From NCBI RefSeq assembly GCF_001514205.1, contig NZ_KQ948764.1, forward strand, positions 753,882-817,881: 64,000 nucleotides of DNA, written 5' to 3'. The notes beneath the pieces were generated by a model. That model saw only the letters and a list, made by a program, of their open reading frames with translations, searched no databases and was not told the DNA's origin. How positions within the stretch are numbered: the first letter of the stretch is position 1; each line of letters opens with the position of its first letter. Below, in pieces: positions 44,139 to 51,116 of the stretch. This stretch comes from Streptomyces griseoruber (lineage in GTDB: Bacteria > Actinomycetota > Actinomycetes > Streptomycetales > Streptomycetaceae). Position numbers and translations under genes: made by a program.

Positions 44139-44816
44139 ATGACCGTGAACCATGTGCAGCCGCCGCTCGAGGTGGTGCTGACCGACGTCAACACCCAGGT
44201 GGTCGAGGCCTGGCGGGCCGCGTTCGCCGACACGCCGGAGATCGGGATCCGCAAGGGCTCGATCCTCGAGGTGCGGGCCGACGCCTGGGTCAGCCCGACC
44301 AACGCGCGCGGGCTGATGAACGGCGGGGTGGACGCCGTCGTCAAGCGGCACCTCGGCGCGGGCATCCAGCTCCGGGTGCAGCGGGCGATCCGCGACGAGT
44401 TCGGCGGGCGGCTCCCGGTGGGCAGCGCGGTGTGCGTGCCGTCCGGGGCGACGAACCCGAAGTTCCTGATCTCGACGCCCACGATGGAGCAGTCCTCGCA
44501 GAACGTGAGCGAGACGCTGAACGTGGCCCTGGCCTGCGCCGCCGCGTTCCAGGCGATCCATCGCAAGAACGACGGGACGCCCGGCGGCATCAGGTCGGTG
44601 GCGCTGGTCGGCATGGGCGCGCTGACCGGACGGGTCCCGGCCCGGGTGTGCGCCAACCTGATGTGGACGGGCTACACCCTGTTCAACGACCACCGCTTCG
44701 ACGACTACGACGACCTGCGCGCCACGATCCTCGCGCAGCTCGACGACATCGAGAGCGCGCCCGCCGAGCAGCGGGTCCGGATAGCGCCGCCGAAGCGACC
44801 GGCCACCCGCCGCTGA
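44139..44816 (+). CDS. Macrodomain protein
   Basis: A 225-residue single macrodomain. The ADP-ribose-binding loops are visible: IGIRKGSILEVRADAWVSPT (residues 35-54), then NARGLMNGGVDAVV, and VALVGMGALTGRVP (154-167). The early residues LEVVLTDVNTQVVEAWRAAF and the basic end PPKRPATRR are extra. Macrodomains bind ADP-ribose and many remove it from proteins or DNA. The divergent position opposite an ADP-ribosyltransferase suggests that it reverses or senses that enzyme. The ATG at 44139 follows GGGAG by eight bases. Confidence 0.88.
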   Translation: MTVNHVQPPLEVVLTDVNTQVVEAWRAAFADTPEIGIRKGSILEVRADAWVSPTNARGLMNGGVDAVVKRHLGAGIQLRVQRAIRDEFGGRLPVGSAVCVPSGATNPKFLISTPTMEQSSQNVSETLNVALACAAAFQAIHRKNDGTPGGIRSVALVGMGALTGRVPARVCANLMWTGYTLFNDHRFDDYDDLRATILAQLDDIESAPAEQRVRIAPPKRPATRR

Positions 44817-44929
44817 CCGGGGCTTGCCCCAACTCGCCGTGAATGACGGGGGGGTTGACCGTTGCATCCCCAGGTCCTTCACAGCCGCACATTAAGGATT
44901 TCCTCAGCTGCGCTCCTAGTTTCTTCCGC

Positions 44930-45790
44930 ATGACGGGAAACACCGAGCACCACGAGATCCTCGACAACAACGACACCAACGACAACCAGCAGCCCGGGAG
45001 GCACCGGCTCGACAAGAGCGTGAAGCGCCGCCGCGTTCTGATCGGCGGCAGCGCGGTCGCCGCCGCCGGCGGGCTGGCGATCGCCGGCATCGCCTCGGCC
45101 GACACCAGCACCAGCGAGTCGAGCTCCTCGGCCGCCGAGGCCAAGGCCTCCACCTCCACCTCGGCCACCTCCGGCGTCTGCACCCTGAACGCCGAGGTCA
45201 CGGAGGGTCCGTACTCCCTGGAGGGCGCCCTCGTCCGGGAGGACATCCGGGAGGACAAGGAGGGCTTCGAGGTCCAGTACACCTTCACCGTCGTCGACCA
45301 GGCCAACGACTGCGAGCCGCTCGCCGACGCCCTCGTGGAGATCTGGCACTGCGACGCCCTCGGCGAGTACTCCGGCTTCGTGGGCGGCAACGGCCACACG
45401 GAGGAGGACAACGGCACCTTCCTGCGCGGCGGTCAGATGACCGACGAGAACGGCCAGTGCAGCATCACCTCGATCTGGCCCGGCCACTACGTCTCCCGCG
45501 CGGTGCACGTCCATATGCGCGTGCACACGGAGGTGACGCTCACCGACGACTCGTACACCGGCGGCGACATCATCCACACCGGTCAGCTGTTCTTCGACCC
45601 GGACATCAACGAGGAGATCCAGGCGACCTCGCCGTACTCCGCGAACACCACCAAGGAGACCGCGCTCGCCGACGACAGCATCTACGACGACGGAGGCGCC
45701 TCCTCGGGCCTGCTGACCCTGACCGCTCTCGGCTCCAGCGTCTCCGACGGCTACAAGGCCACCCTCACCGTGGGCGTCAACTCCGCCTGA
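44930..45790 (+). CDS. Tat-exported intradiol ring-cleavage dioxygenase (second of two)
   Basis: A 286-residue protein with a long Tat-type leader (KRRRVLIGGSAVAAAGGLAI), a Ser/Thr-rich linker, then an intradiol dioxygenase domain. Ligand positions are Tyr in EGPYS, Tyr in GHYVSR and His-x-His in AVHVHM. It is clearly related to the protein at 38718-39485 (shared ALVEIWH, DALGEYSG, GTFLRGG, HTGQLF and DDSIYDD-type blocks) but more acidic. ATG 44930 opens the acidic leader; no strong ribosome site is seen. The region before it (44817-44929) holds its promoter. Confidence 0.88.
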   Translation: MTGNTEHHEILDNNDTNDNQQPGRHRLDKSVKRRRVLIGGSAVAAAGGLAIAGIASADTSTSESSSSAAEAKASTSTSATSGVCTLNAEVTEGPYSLEGALVREDIREDKEGFEVQYTFTVVDQANDCEPLADALVEIWHCDALGEYSGFVGGNGHTEEDNGTFLRGGQMTDENGQCSITSIWPGHYVSRAVHVHMRVHTEVTLTDDSYTGGDIIHTGQLFFDPDINEEIQATSPYSANTTKETALADDSIYDDGGASSGLLTLTALGSSVSDGYKATLTVGVNSA

Positions 45791-45815
45791 CCCCCAGGGC
45801 GGTGCCCACCCACCC

Positions 45816-45857
45816 CCGCCGCGGCCCCCAGCCACGCACTGGTCAGGGCCGCGGCGG
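45816..45857. terminator. Bidirectional terminator between dioxygenase and TSUP genes
   Basis: CCGCCGCGGCCC (45816-45827) pairs perfectly with 45846-45857 between two convergent stops. Confidence 0.8.
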
Positions 45858-45872
45858 TACGGCGGTCCCTCC

Positions 45873-46781
45873 TCAGGCCGCCGCCGGCTCGCGTTCCGCG
45901 ACGGGCGCCCCGGCCGCCCGCTCCCTGCGGTGCGCGCGGACCGAATGGGTGACGGCGGCCGCCCACGCCGCGTAGAGGACGACGTAGACCAGGGTGCTCA
46001 GCGCGTCCGGCGCGGCCACCCAGTCGCTCCTCAGCAGCGTACGGATGTTGGTGACGACGATGACGCCGCCGACGGCCGAGCCGAGGACGCGCGGCGGGAG
46101 CAGCCGGACCAGCCAGGCGGCGAGGGGCGCCGCGACCATGCCGCCCAGCAGGAAGGCCAGCACCCAGGGCCACTTCAGGCCCTGTGAGCCCAGCGAGAGC
46201 AGAAAGCCGAGACTGGCCGCGAGCGCCACCAGGAACTCGCTCGTGTCGACCGAGCCGATCACCTTGCGGGGCTCCATCCGGCCGCTGGCCAGCAGCGCCG
46301 GGGTGCCGACCGGGCCCCAGCCGCCCCCGCCGGTCGCGTCCAGGAAGCCGGCGACCAGCCCGAGCGGGGTCAGGAAGCGGCGGCGCAGCGGCTTGCCCAG
46401 CCGGTCCTTGGGCAGGCCCCGGAACGTGAAGCGGGACATCACATACAGCCCGAGGCCCAGCAGGATCAGCGACATCGCGGGCTCGGCCAGCTCCGTGGAC
46501 AGCCGCGACAGCACGGTCGCGCCCAGGAAGGAGCCCACCGCCCCCGGTACGCCGATCCGTGCGACGACCTTCCGGTCGACGTTCCCGAACCGCCAGTGCG
46601 AGGCGCCGGACATCAGCGTCGTCCCGATCTCCGCGAGATGGACCGTGGCCGAGGCGGCGGCCGGATTGGTGCCCATGGCCAGCAGCAGCGTGGTCGAGGT
46701 CACGCCGTAGGCCATGCCGAGGCTGCCGTCCACGAGCTGGGCGCCGAGGCCCGCGAGGGCGAGCAGTACGAGCGTGCGCAT
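45873..46781 (-). CDS. TSUP (TauE/SafE) family membrane transporter
   Basis: A 302-residue permease with about eight hydrophobic segments and the two TSUP signature repeats: DGSLGMAYGVTSTTLLLAMG near the N-terminus and DATGGGGWGPVGTPALLASG in the middle. Family members export or import sulfite, sulfonates and related sulfur compounds. It lies 121 bases downstream of an Rrf2 regulator gene on the same strand. Several Rrf2 proteins (CymR type) control sulfur metabolism, so sulfur transport is the likeliest role. Confidence 0.9.
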   Translation of the reverse strand: MRTLVLLALAGLGAQLVDGSLGMAYGVTSTTLLLAMGTNPAAASATVHLAEIGTTLMSGASHWRFGNVDRKVVARIGVPGAVGSFLGATVLSRLSTELAEPAMSLILLGLGLYVMSRFTFRGLPKDRLGKPLRRRFLTPLGLVAGFLDATGGGGWGPVGTPALLASGRMEPRKVIGSVDTSEFLVALAASLGFLLSLGSQGLKWPWVLAFLLGGMVAAPLAAWLVRLLPPRVLGSAVGGVIVVTNIRTLLRSDWVAAPDALSTLVYVVLYAAWAAAVTHSVRAHRRERAAGAPVAEREPAAA

Positions 46782-46793
46782 CCCAGATACCTG

Positions 46794-46843
46794 TTCCCTG
46801 GTTCCCTGCTGTTTTCCCTGCCTTCCCCACCGGTTAGGTGGGG
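46794..46843 (-). promoter_or_regulatory. Direct and inverted repeats upstream of the TSUP gene
   Basis: TTCCCTG occurs three times (46794-46800, 46802-46808, 46814-46820), followed by the inverted repeat CCCCACC-5-GGTGGGG (46825-46843). This lies between the Rrf2 and TSUP genes and is a plausible Rrf2 site. Confidence 0.4.
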
Positions 46844-46902
46844 ATTAACGGGAAGCGAGGCTAGAGGGCCGAGCTGAGAGCGGCGTGTGAAACCTGTGAG
46901 AC

Positions 46903-47361
46903 CTACGGGTTCTCCCAGGCCGCCGGTTCCGCCGCGAGTTCCTTCACCGGGTCGGGCAGGGCGTCCGCCGCGATGTCCGCGACGGTGACGCCCTCCAGGA
47001 TCCGGCGCACGTTCGCCCGCAGCGCGATCCACAGCGGGAGCAGGGGCTGGGCGGAGCCCGTGTAGGAGAGACCGGTGGGGCGTTCGCCCCGGACCGAGAC
47101 GATCGGGCCGTCCACCGCCCTGATCACGTCCGCGACGGTGATCGACGCGGCGTCGCGGGCCAGGCGGTAGCCGCCCCCTCCACCGCGCCGGCTGTCGACC
47201 ACCCCGGCCCGGCGGAGGTCGCCGAGGATCCCTTCCAGAAACTTGTGCGGAATGTCCTGTGCGGCGGCGACCGTCTCCGCCTTCACCGGGTCACCGCCCT
47301 GCCGTACGGCGAGCTCCAGTACCGCCCGTACCGCGTAGTCCGCCCGTGCCGAGATCCTCAT
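46903..47361 (-). CDS. Rrf2 family regulator lacking cysteines
   Basis: A 152-residue Rrf2 protein: MRISARADYAVRAVLELA, helix-turn-helix DIPHKFLEGILGDLRRAGVV, the winged GGGGGYRLARD and DVIRAVDGP. There is no Cys in the chain, so the iron-sulfur sensing of IscR, NsrR or RsrR is excluded; CymR-like members also work without a cluster. The gene precedes the TSUP transporter and follows GH51 by 34 bases on the same strand, but is likely a separate functional unit. Confidence 0.9.
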   Translation of the reverse strand: MRISARADYAVRAVLELAVRQGGDPVKAETVAAAQDIPHKFLEGILGDLRRAGVVDSRRGGGGGYRLARDAASITVADVIRAVDGPIVSVRGERPTGLSYTGSAQPLLPLWIALRANVRRILEGVTVADIAADALPDPVKELAAEPAAWENP

Positions 47362-47395
47362 GCGGACATTGTGACGCGCCGCGCGTCCCGCGGGC

Positions 47396-48907
47396 TCAGG
47401 CCAGCCGGACGACGTTCCAGGAGAGCGGTTCCAGGGTCGCCGTCAGCGTGCCGTCCGTCAGCGCCGTGCCCTCGGCCGGGTGCGGGAGGACCCGCTCGGG
47501 TTCGGCGAGGGTGTTGCGGGCGTCCGGGTCGGCGTCGGCCAGCACGGTGTGCTCGACGACCGAGCTGAGGTCGAGGCCGTTGAGGGCGACTTCCAGGGGC
47601 AGCGCCTCGGTACGGCTGCGGTTGACGGCGAAGACGGTGACCGTGCCGTCCTCGGCCCGGACCGCCGTCGCGTGCAGCAGGTCGGTCTCGCCGTACTTCT
47701 TCGTCTCGTACGTCGGTGAGTCCACCCGGACGTCGAGCACCCGGCCCCGGCCGTGGCGGGCGGCCTGGGCGAACGGGAAGAACGTCGTCTGCCGCCAGGC
47801 CGGGCCGCCGGGCTCGGTCATGATCGGGGCGATGACGTTGACGAGCTGGGCGAGACAGGCGACCGTGACACGGTCCGCGTGCCGCAGCAGGGCGATCAGG
47901 AGCGAGCCGAAGACGACGGCGTCCAGGACGCTGTAGTTGTCCTCCAGGAGGCGGGGGGCCTCCGCCCAGTCCCGCGCGCCGGAGTTCTCGATCTCGTGCC
48001 ACTTCGAGATGTACCAGACGTTCCACTCGTCGAAGGAGAGGTTGATCTTCTTCTTGGACTTGAGCCTCGCGCCCACGTGGTCGGCGGTGGCGACCACGTT
48101 CTCGATGAAGGACTCCATGTCGACGGCGGAGGCCAGGAACGAGTCGACGTCGCCGTCCTCGGGCTGGTAGTAGGCGTGCAGGGAGATGTAGTCGACGAGG
48201 TCGTACGTCTCGGCGAGGACCGTCGCCTCCCACTCGGCGAACGTGGGCATGGACTGGCTGGAGGAGCCGCAGACGACGAGTTCGACGCCCGGGTCGATCT
48301 GGCGCATCGCGCGGGCGCTCTCCGCGGCCAGCCGGCCGTACTCCTGGGCCGTCTTGTGACCGGTCTGCCAGGGGCCGTCCATCTCGTTGCCCAGGCACCA
48401 CAGCCGGATACCGAAGGGCTCCTCGTCGCCGTGGGTGACACGGAGGTCGGACAGGGCGGTGCCGGAGGGGTGGTTGGCGTACTCCTGGAGTTCCAGGGCC
48501 TCGGCCACGCCGCGGGTGCCGAGGTTGACGGCCATCATCGGTTCGGCCTGCGGGCCGATCTTGCGGAGGAAGGCGATGTACTCGGAGAGGCCGAAGCGGT
48601 TGGTCTCCGTGGAGCGCCAGGCGAGGTCGAGACGGCGGGGCCGGTCCTGTGCGGGGCCGACCGAGTCCTCCCACTTGTAGCCGGAGACGAAGTTGCCGCC
48701 GGGGTAGCGGATGGCGGTGACGCCGAGTTCGCGGACGAGGTCGAGGACGTCCTGGCGGAGGCCTTCCTTGTCCGCTGTGGGGTGGTCCGGTTCGAAGATG
48801 CCCGTGTATACGCAGCGGCCCAGGTGTTCGACGAAGGAGCCGAAGACGCGGGGGTTGACCTCGCCTATGGTGAAGGCGGGGTCGAGGGTGAAGCGGGCGG
48901 TGCTCAT
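47396..48907 (-). CDS. abfA: GH51 alpha-L-arabinofuranosidase
   Basis: A 503-residue family 51 enzyme that removes arabinofuranose from arabinan, arabinoxylan or their oligosaccharides. The acid/base Glu175 is in CLGNEMDG and the nucleophile Glu294 in SFDEWNVWY. VFGSFVEHLGRCVYTGI and RYPGGNFVSGYKWED are also typical. There is no signal peptide, so it should act in the cytoplasm on imported oligosaccharides, complementing the exported GH43 arabinanase encoded just upstream (92 bases). ATG 48907 follows GGAAGGAAAAG. The copy 2 hairpin repeat separates it from the GH43 gene. Confidence 0.94.
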   Translation of the reverse strand: MSTARFTLDPAFTIGEVNPRVFGSFVEHLGRCVYTGIFEPDHPTADKEGLRQDVLDLVRELGVTAIRYPGGNFVSGYKWEDSVGPAQDRPRRLDLAWRSTETNRFGLSEYIAFLRKIGPQAEPMMAVNLGTRGVAEALELQEYANHPSGTALSDLRVTHGDEEPFGIRLWCLGNEMDGPWQTGHKTAQEYGRLAAESARAMRQIDPGVELVVCGSSSQSMPTFAEWEATVLAETYDLVDYISLHAYYQPEDGDVDSFLASAVDMESFIENVVATADHVGARLKSKKKINLSFDEWNVWYISKWHEIENSGARDWAEAPRLLEDNYSVLDAVVFGSLLIALLRHADRVTVACLAQLVNVIAPIMTEPGGPAWRQTTFFPFAQAARHGRGRVLDVRVDSPTYETKKYGETDLLHATAVRAEDGTVTVFAVNRSRTEALPLEVALNGLDLSSVVEHTVLADADPDARNTLAEPERVLPHPAEGTALTDGTLTATLEPLSWNVVRLA

Positions 48908-48944
48908 CTTTTCCTTCCAGGTTCGGTTTCTTCTGCGGGTGGGT

Positions 48945-49012
48945 GGGGGCTGGTCGCGCCCACGCGGCGGAGCCGCATCTCGATACGGTCCCGCGCCCCT
49001 AAAGGACGCGGG
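48945..49012. repeat. Streptomyces-type intergenic hairpin repeat, copy 2
   Basis: It shares GGGCTGGTCGCG and GCGGCGGAGCCGC with copy 1 at 38107-38161 and ends in CGCGCCCCTAAAGGACGCGG. It overlaps the last codons of the GH43 gene and probably terminates part of its transcription before GH51. Confidence 0.5.
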
Positions 49013-49964
49013 GCCAGCCGTCTCTTGTCCAGCTGAGCCTGTTCAGCCCCAGCTTTGGCGTGCCGTCGTCCTCCGCGTCGTAGTAGTGGTACGCCAGGAC
49101 ATCTCTGCCCCTGTCCCTGAAGATCGACTCTCCGCCCGTGCCCACGTATCTGCCGTGGCCCTCCAGGAGGAGGTCGCCGCCTCCGTCCAGCAAAGACGTG
49201 CCTGTGCTGTCCACGTAGGGGCCCGTGACGGACGTCGATCTGCCCACCCTGATCTTGTAGGTGGAGTGCACGCCGGCGCAGCACTGGTCGTACGAAGCGA
49301 AGAGGTAGTAGGAGCGGCCGTGCCGGACGATGTACGGGCCCTCCACCGCGTACGGGGCGTCCGGGCGGGTCGCCAGATGATGGACCGTGGCGCCCTGGAC
49401 GGCCTTGCCCGTCATCGGGTTCAGCTCGACCATGCGGATGCCCGTCCAGTACGAGCCGAAGCTCATCCAGAGGCGGCCGTCCGCGTGGATCACGGCCGGG
49501 TCGATGGCGTTCCAGGCGTCGGTGGTCCCGGAGGTGAGGACCTTGCCGTGGTCGGTCCAGGTGCCGGGCAGGCCGGTCGGGGAGGTGGCCACGCCGATCG
49601 CGGAGTGGTTGGTGCCCCAGGAGGAGACGGCGTAGTAGAGCCAGTAGCGGCCGGCGCGGTAGGAGATGTCCGGGGCCCAGGGGTCGCCGGTGGCGTTGTA
49701 CTCGTACCACCAACTCGGCGGCGCGGCGAAGGCGTTGCCCGCGTCGTCCCAGTGCACGCGGTCCTTCGAGGTGCGGGCGCCGATGATCCCGCCGGTCGAA
49801 TAGGCCACGTAGCCGCCGGACTTGAGGCGCAGGACGGTGGGGTCGTGGATGATCCGCCGGCCGGTGACCGGCTGGGGGTCGGGGTAGGTGGTGGAGGCCT
49901 GGGCCGTGGCCGGCAGGAGGGCCAGGGTGGCCGCCGCCAGCAGGGTTGCGAGTCTTTGGCGCAA
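48999..49964 (-). CDS. Secreted GH43 endo-1,5-alpha-L-arabinanase
   Basis: A 321-residue secreted enzyme that cuts the arabinan backbone. A signal peptide (RQRLATLLAAATLALLPATA, cleavage near AQA-STT) precedes a five-bladed propeller with the GH43 triad: Asp41 in HDPTV, Asp155 in AIDPAV and Glu208 in EGPYI. Other arabinanase marks are WAPDI and YYLFASYDQCC. I chose TTG 49964, since AGAGGGGA lies just upstream and any earlier start falls in the broken solute-binding gene; the unusual start codon may lower translation. The gene sits 11 bases after the remnant of that gene, sharing its promoter. Confidence 0.88.
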   Translation of the reverse strand: MRQRLATLLAAATLALLPATAQASTTYPDPQPVTGRRIIHDPTVLRLKSGGYVAYSTGGIIGARTSKDRVHWDDAGNAFAAPPSWWYEYNATGDPWAPDISYRAGRYWLYYAVSSWGTNHSAIGVATSPTGLPGTWTDHGKVLTSGTTDAWNAIDPAVIHADGRLWMSFGSYWTGIRMVELNPMTGKAVQGATVHHLATRPDAPYAVEGPYIVRHGRSYYLFASYDQCCAGVHSTYKIRVGRSTSVTGPYVDSTGTSLLDGGGDLLLEGHGRYVGTGGESIFRDRGRDVLAYHYYDAEDDGTPKLGLNRLSWTRDGWPRVL

Positions 49965-49975
49965 CGCGGTCCCCT

Positions 49976-50235
49976 CTACTGTCCGGCCAGACCGGTGTGG
50001 GCGACGCCCCGCACGATCTGGCTCTGGGGTGCCGCTTGCGGAAGGCGTCCACCATCGCGACCTGGTTGGCGCCGTCGCCGCCCTGGAAGAGGTTCCCGTA
50101 GCGGATACGGGTGCGGCTGCCGGCCGCGAGCGCGTCGGCGCCGGTGCCGAGGGCGGCGAAACCGAGGCTGCCCGCGACCACGGCACCGCCCGCGGCGGTG
50201 AGGAGTTGCCTGCGATTCAGGCGAGGTCGTGCCAT
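49976..50235 (-). pseudogene. Internally deleted sugar ABC solute-binding protein gene
   Basis: ATG 50235 starts a typical Tat-type binding-protein leader (ARPRLNRRQLLTAAGGAVVA) and the first mature residues (RIRYGNLFQGGDGANQ, MVDAFRKRHP). At about 50030 the homology stops; the last 15 codons before a TAG at 49976-49978, SQIVRGVAHTGLAGQ, are in another frame and look like the end of a longer protein. A normal binding protein has over 400 residues, so an internal deletion has removed most of one gene or the span of several. The promoter region and the following GH43 gene are intact. Confidence 0.7.
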
Positions 50236-50274
50236 ACCTTGCCCCTGTCGTCGGTCGGTCCATCACTTCAGCAT

Positions 50275-50289
50275 CGTTCGGCATTTCGG
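50275..50289 (-). promoter_or_regulatory. Shared IclR-type operator upstream of the arabinanase locus
   Basis: CGTTCGGCATTTCGG on the plus strand, 40 bases before the start of the broken solute-binding gene. Together with flanks it is identical to the ytfQ site over 17 of 18 bases. Confidence 0.6.
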
Positions 50290-50360
50290 ATCATGAACGT
50301 AACTTCGAACGCGACCGTAAAATCGATGCGTTTGCGCGTCAATGGTTTCGACACGAAGTC

Positions 50361-50377
50361 TGATAGCGCTTTCTATC
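50361..50377. promoter_or_regulatory. LacI-type operator in the arabinanase/ImmA divergent region
   Basis: TGATAGCGCTTTCTATC: GATAG and CTATC flank a core containing AGCGCT, close to the GAAAGCGCTTTC form of actinobacterial LacI-family sites. It lies in the 275-base gap 50236-50510 with the IclR-type element, so the locus may answer to two sugar regulators. Confidence 0.45.
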
Positions 50378-50510
50378 GCGGCCGCGGCTCCGGTCCCGGC
50401 CCCGTCGAATCTTTTCGTGACGCGGACACAACCAGCCGCGTAGGCTCGAAGCCGCGACCGGAAGGCGCCGGGCGGGCCGCCCCACGGCGGCGAGAAGGGG
50501 GCGGGACCTG

Positions 50511-51116
50511 ATGGACATCGCGGGCGCGCGCGGGACGGCGGCCCGGATCGCCTCCGCGCTGCGGCGCCCGAGGACCGGACCGGCCATGCGCGAACTGACC
50601 GGTGCGCTCTCCGCGGCGCTGCGGGCCAGGCCCCGGCGGCCCGCCGGGGTGCGGGAGGTGTCCCGGGCCCTGTGCGAGGCGATGGCCGCGCGGCGCGGCG
50701 GACGCCCCGTGGAGCTGCGGTTCGAACGGTTCCCGGACGAGATCGGTGTGACCGGACTGTGGGTGGAGTTCCGCGACTTCGACCTGGTCATCGTGGAGGA
50801 GCGGGCCGAGGCCGTGCAGCAGCTGGTCATCCTCGGCCATGAGCTGTGGCATCTGCACGCCGGGCACCGGCACCACCACGGTGCCGGCCGGGACGCGGCG
50901 GGGGTCCTCGCCGGTCGGCGCGGCTGGGAGTCCATGGCGCTGACGGTGGCCGCCCGCAACGGGTCCCGGGAGGCCGACGAGGCCGAGGCCGACGACTTCG
51001 GGCACCGGCTCGCGGCCCGCTTCCGGCGCTATCTCGCCGAGGGCGGGGCCGGTGGGGAGACCTCACCGGTGCAGCGGACGCTGGGCTACCGCGGACGCGG
51101 GGGCGCGGCCCGGTGA
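50511..51116 (+). CDS. ImmA/IrrE-family zinc metallopeptidase
   Basis: A 201-residue protein with the HEXXH site HELWH at 110-114 (GHELWHLHAGH) and a downstream EADEAEADDFG that can give the third zinc ligand. ImmA/IrrE enzymes cleave repressors in response to stress or mobile DNA. Here it begins a tightly overlapping operon with a membrane protein (TGATG overlap) and a flavoenzyme. Related operons often start with an XRE regulator gene; none is present here. The ATG follows GGGGGCGGGA. Confidence 0.85.
   Translation: MDIAGARGTAARIASALRRPRTGPAMRELTGALSAALRARPRRPAGVREVSRALCEAMAARRGGRPVELRFERFPDEIGVTGLWVEFRDFDLVIVEERAEAVQQLVILGHELWHLHAGHRHHHGAGRDAAGVLAGRRGWESMALTVAARNGSREADEAEADDFGHRLAARFRRYLAEGGAGGETSPVQRTLGYRGRGGAAR

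Noticed and set aside
48919..48932. GGTTCGGTTTCTTC before the GH51 gene as a sixth copy of the shared operator
   Set aside because: It lacks the two bases between GTTCGG and TTTC that all five copies have, and overlaps the ribosome site.
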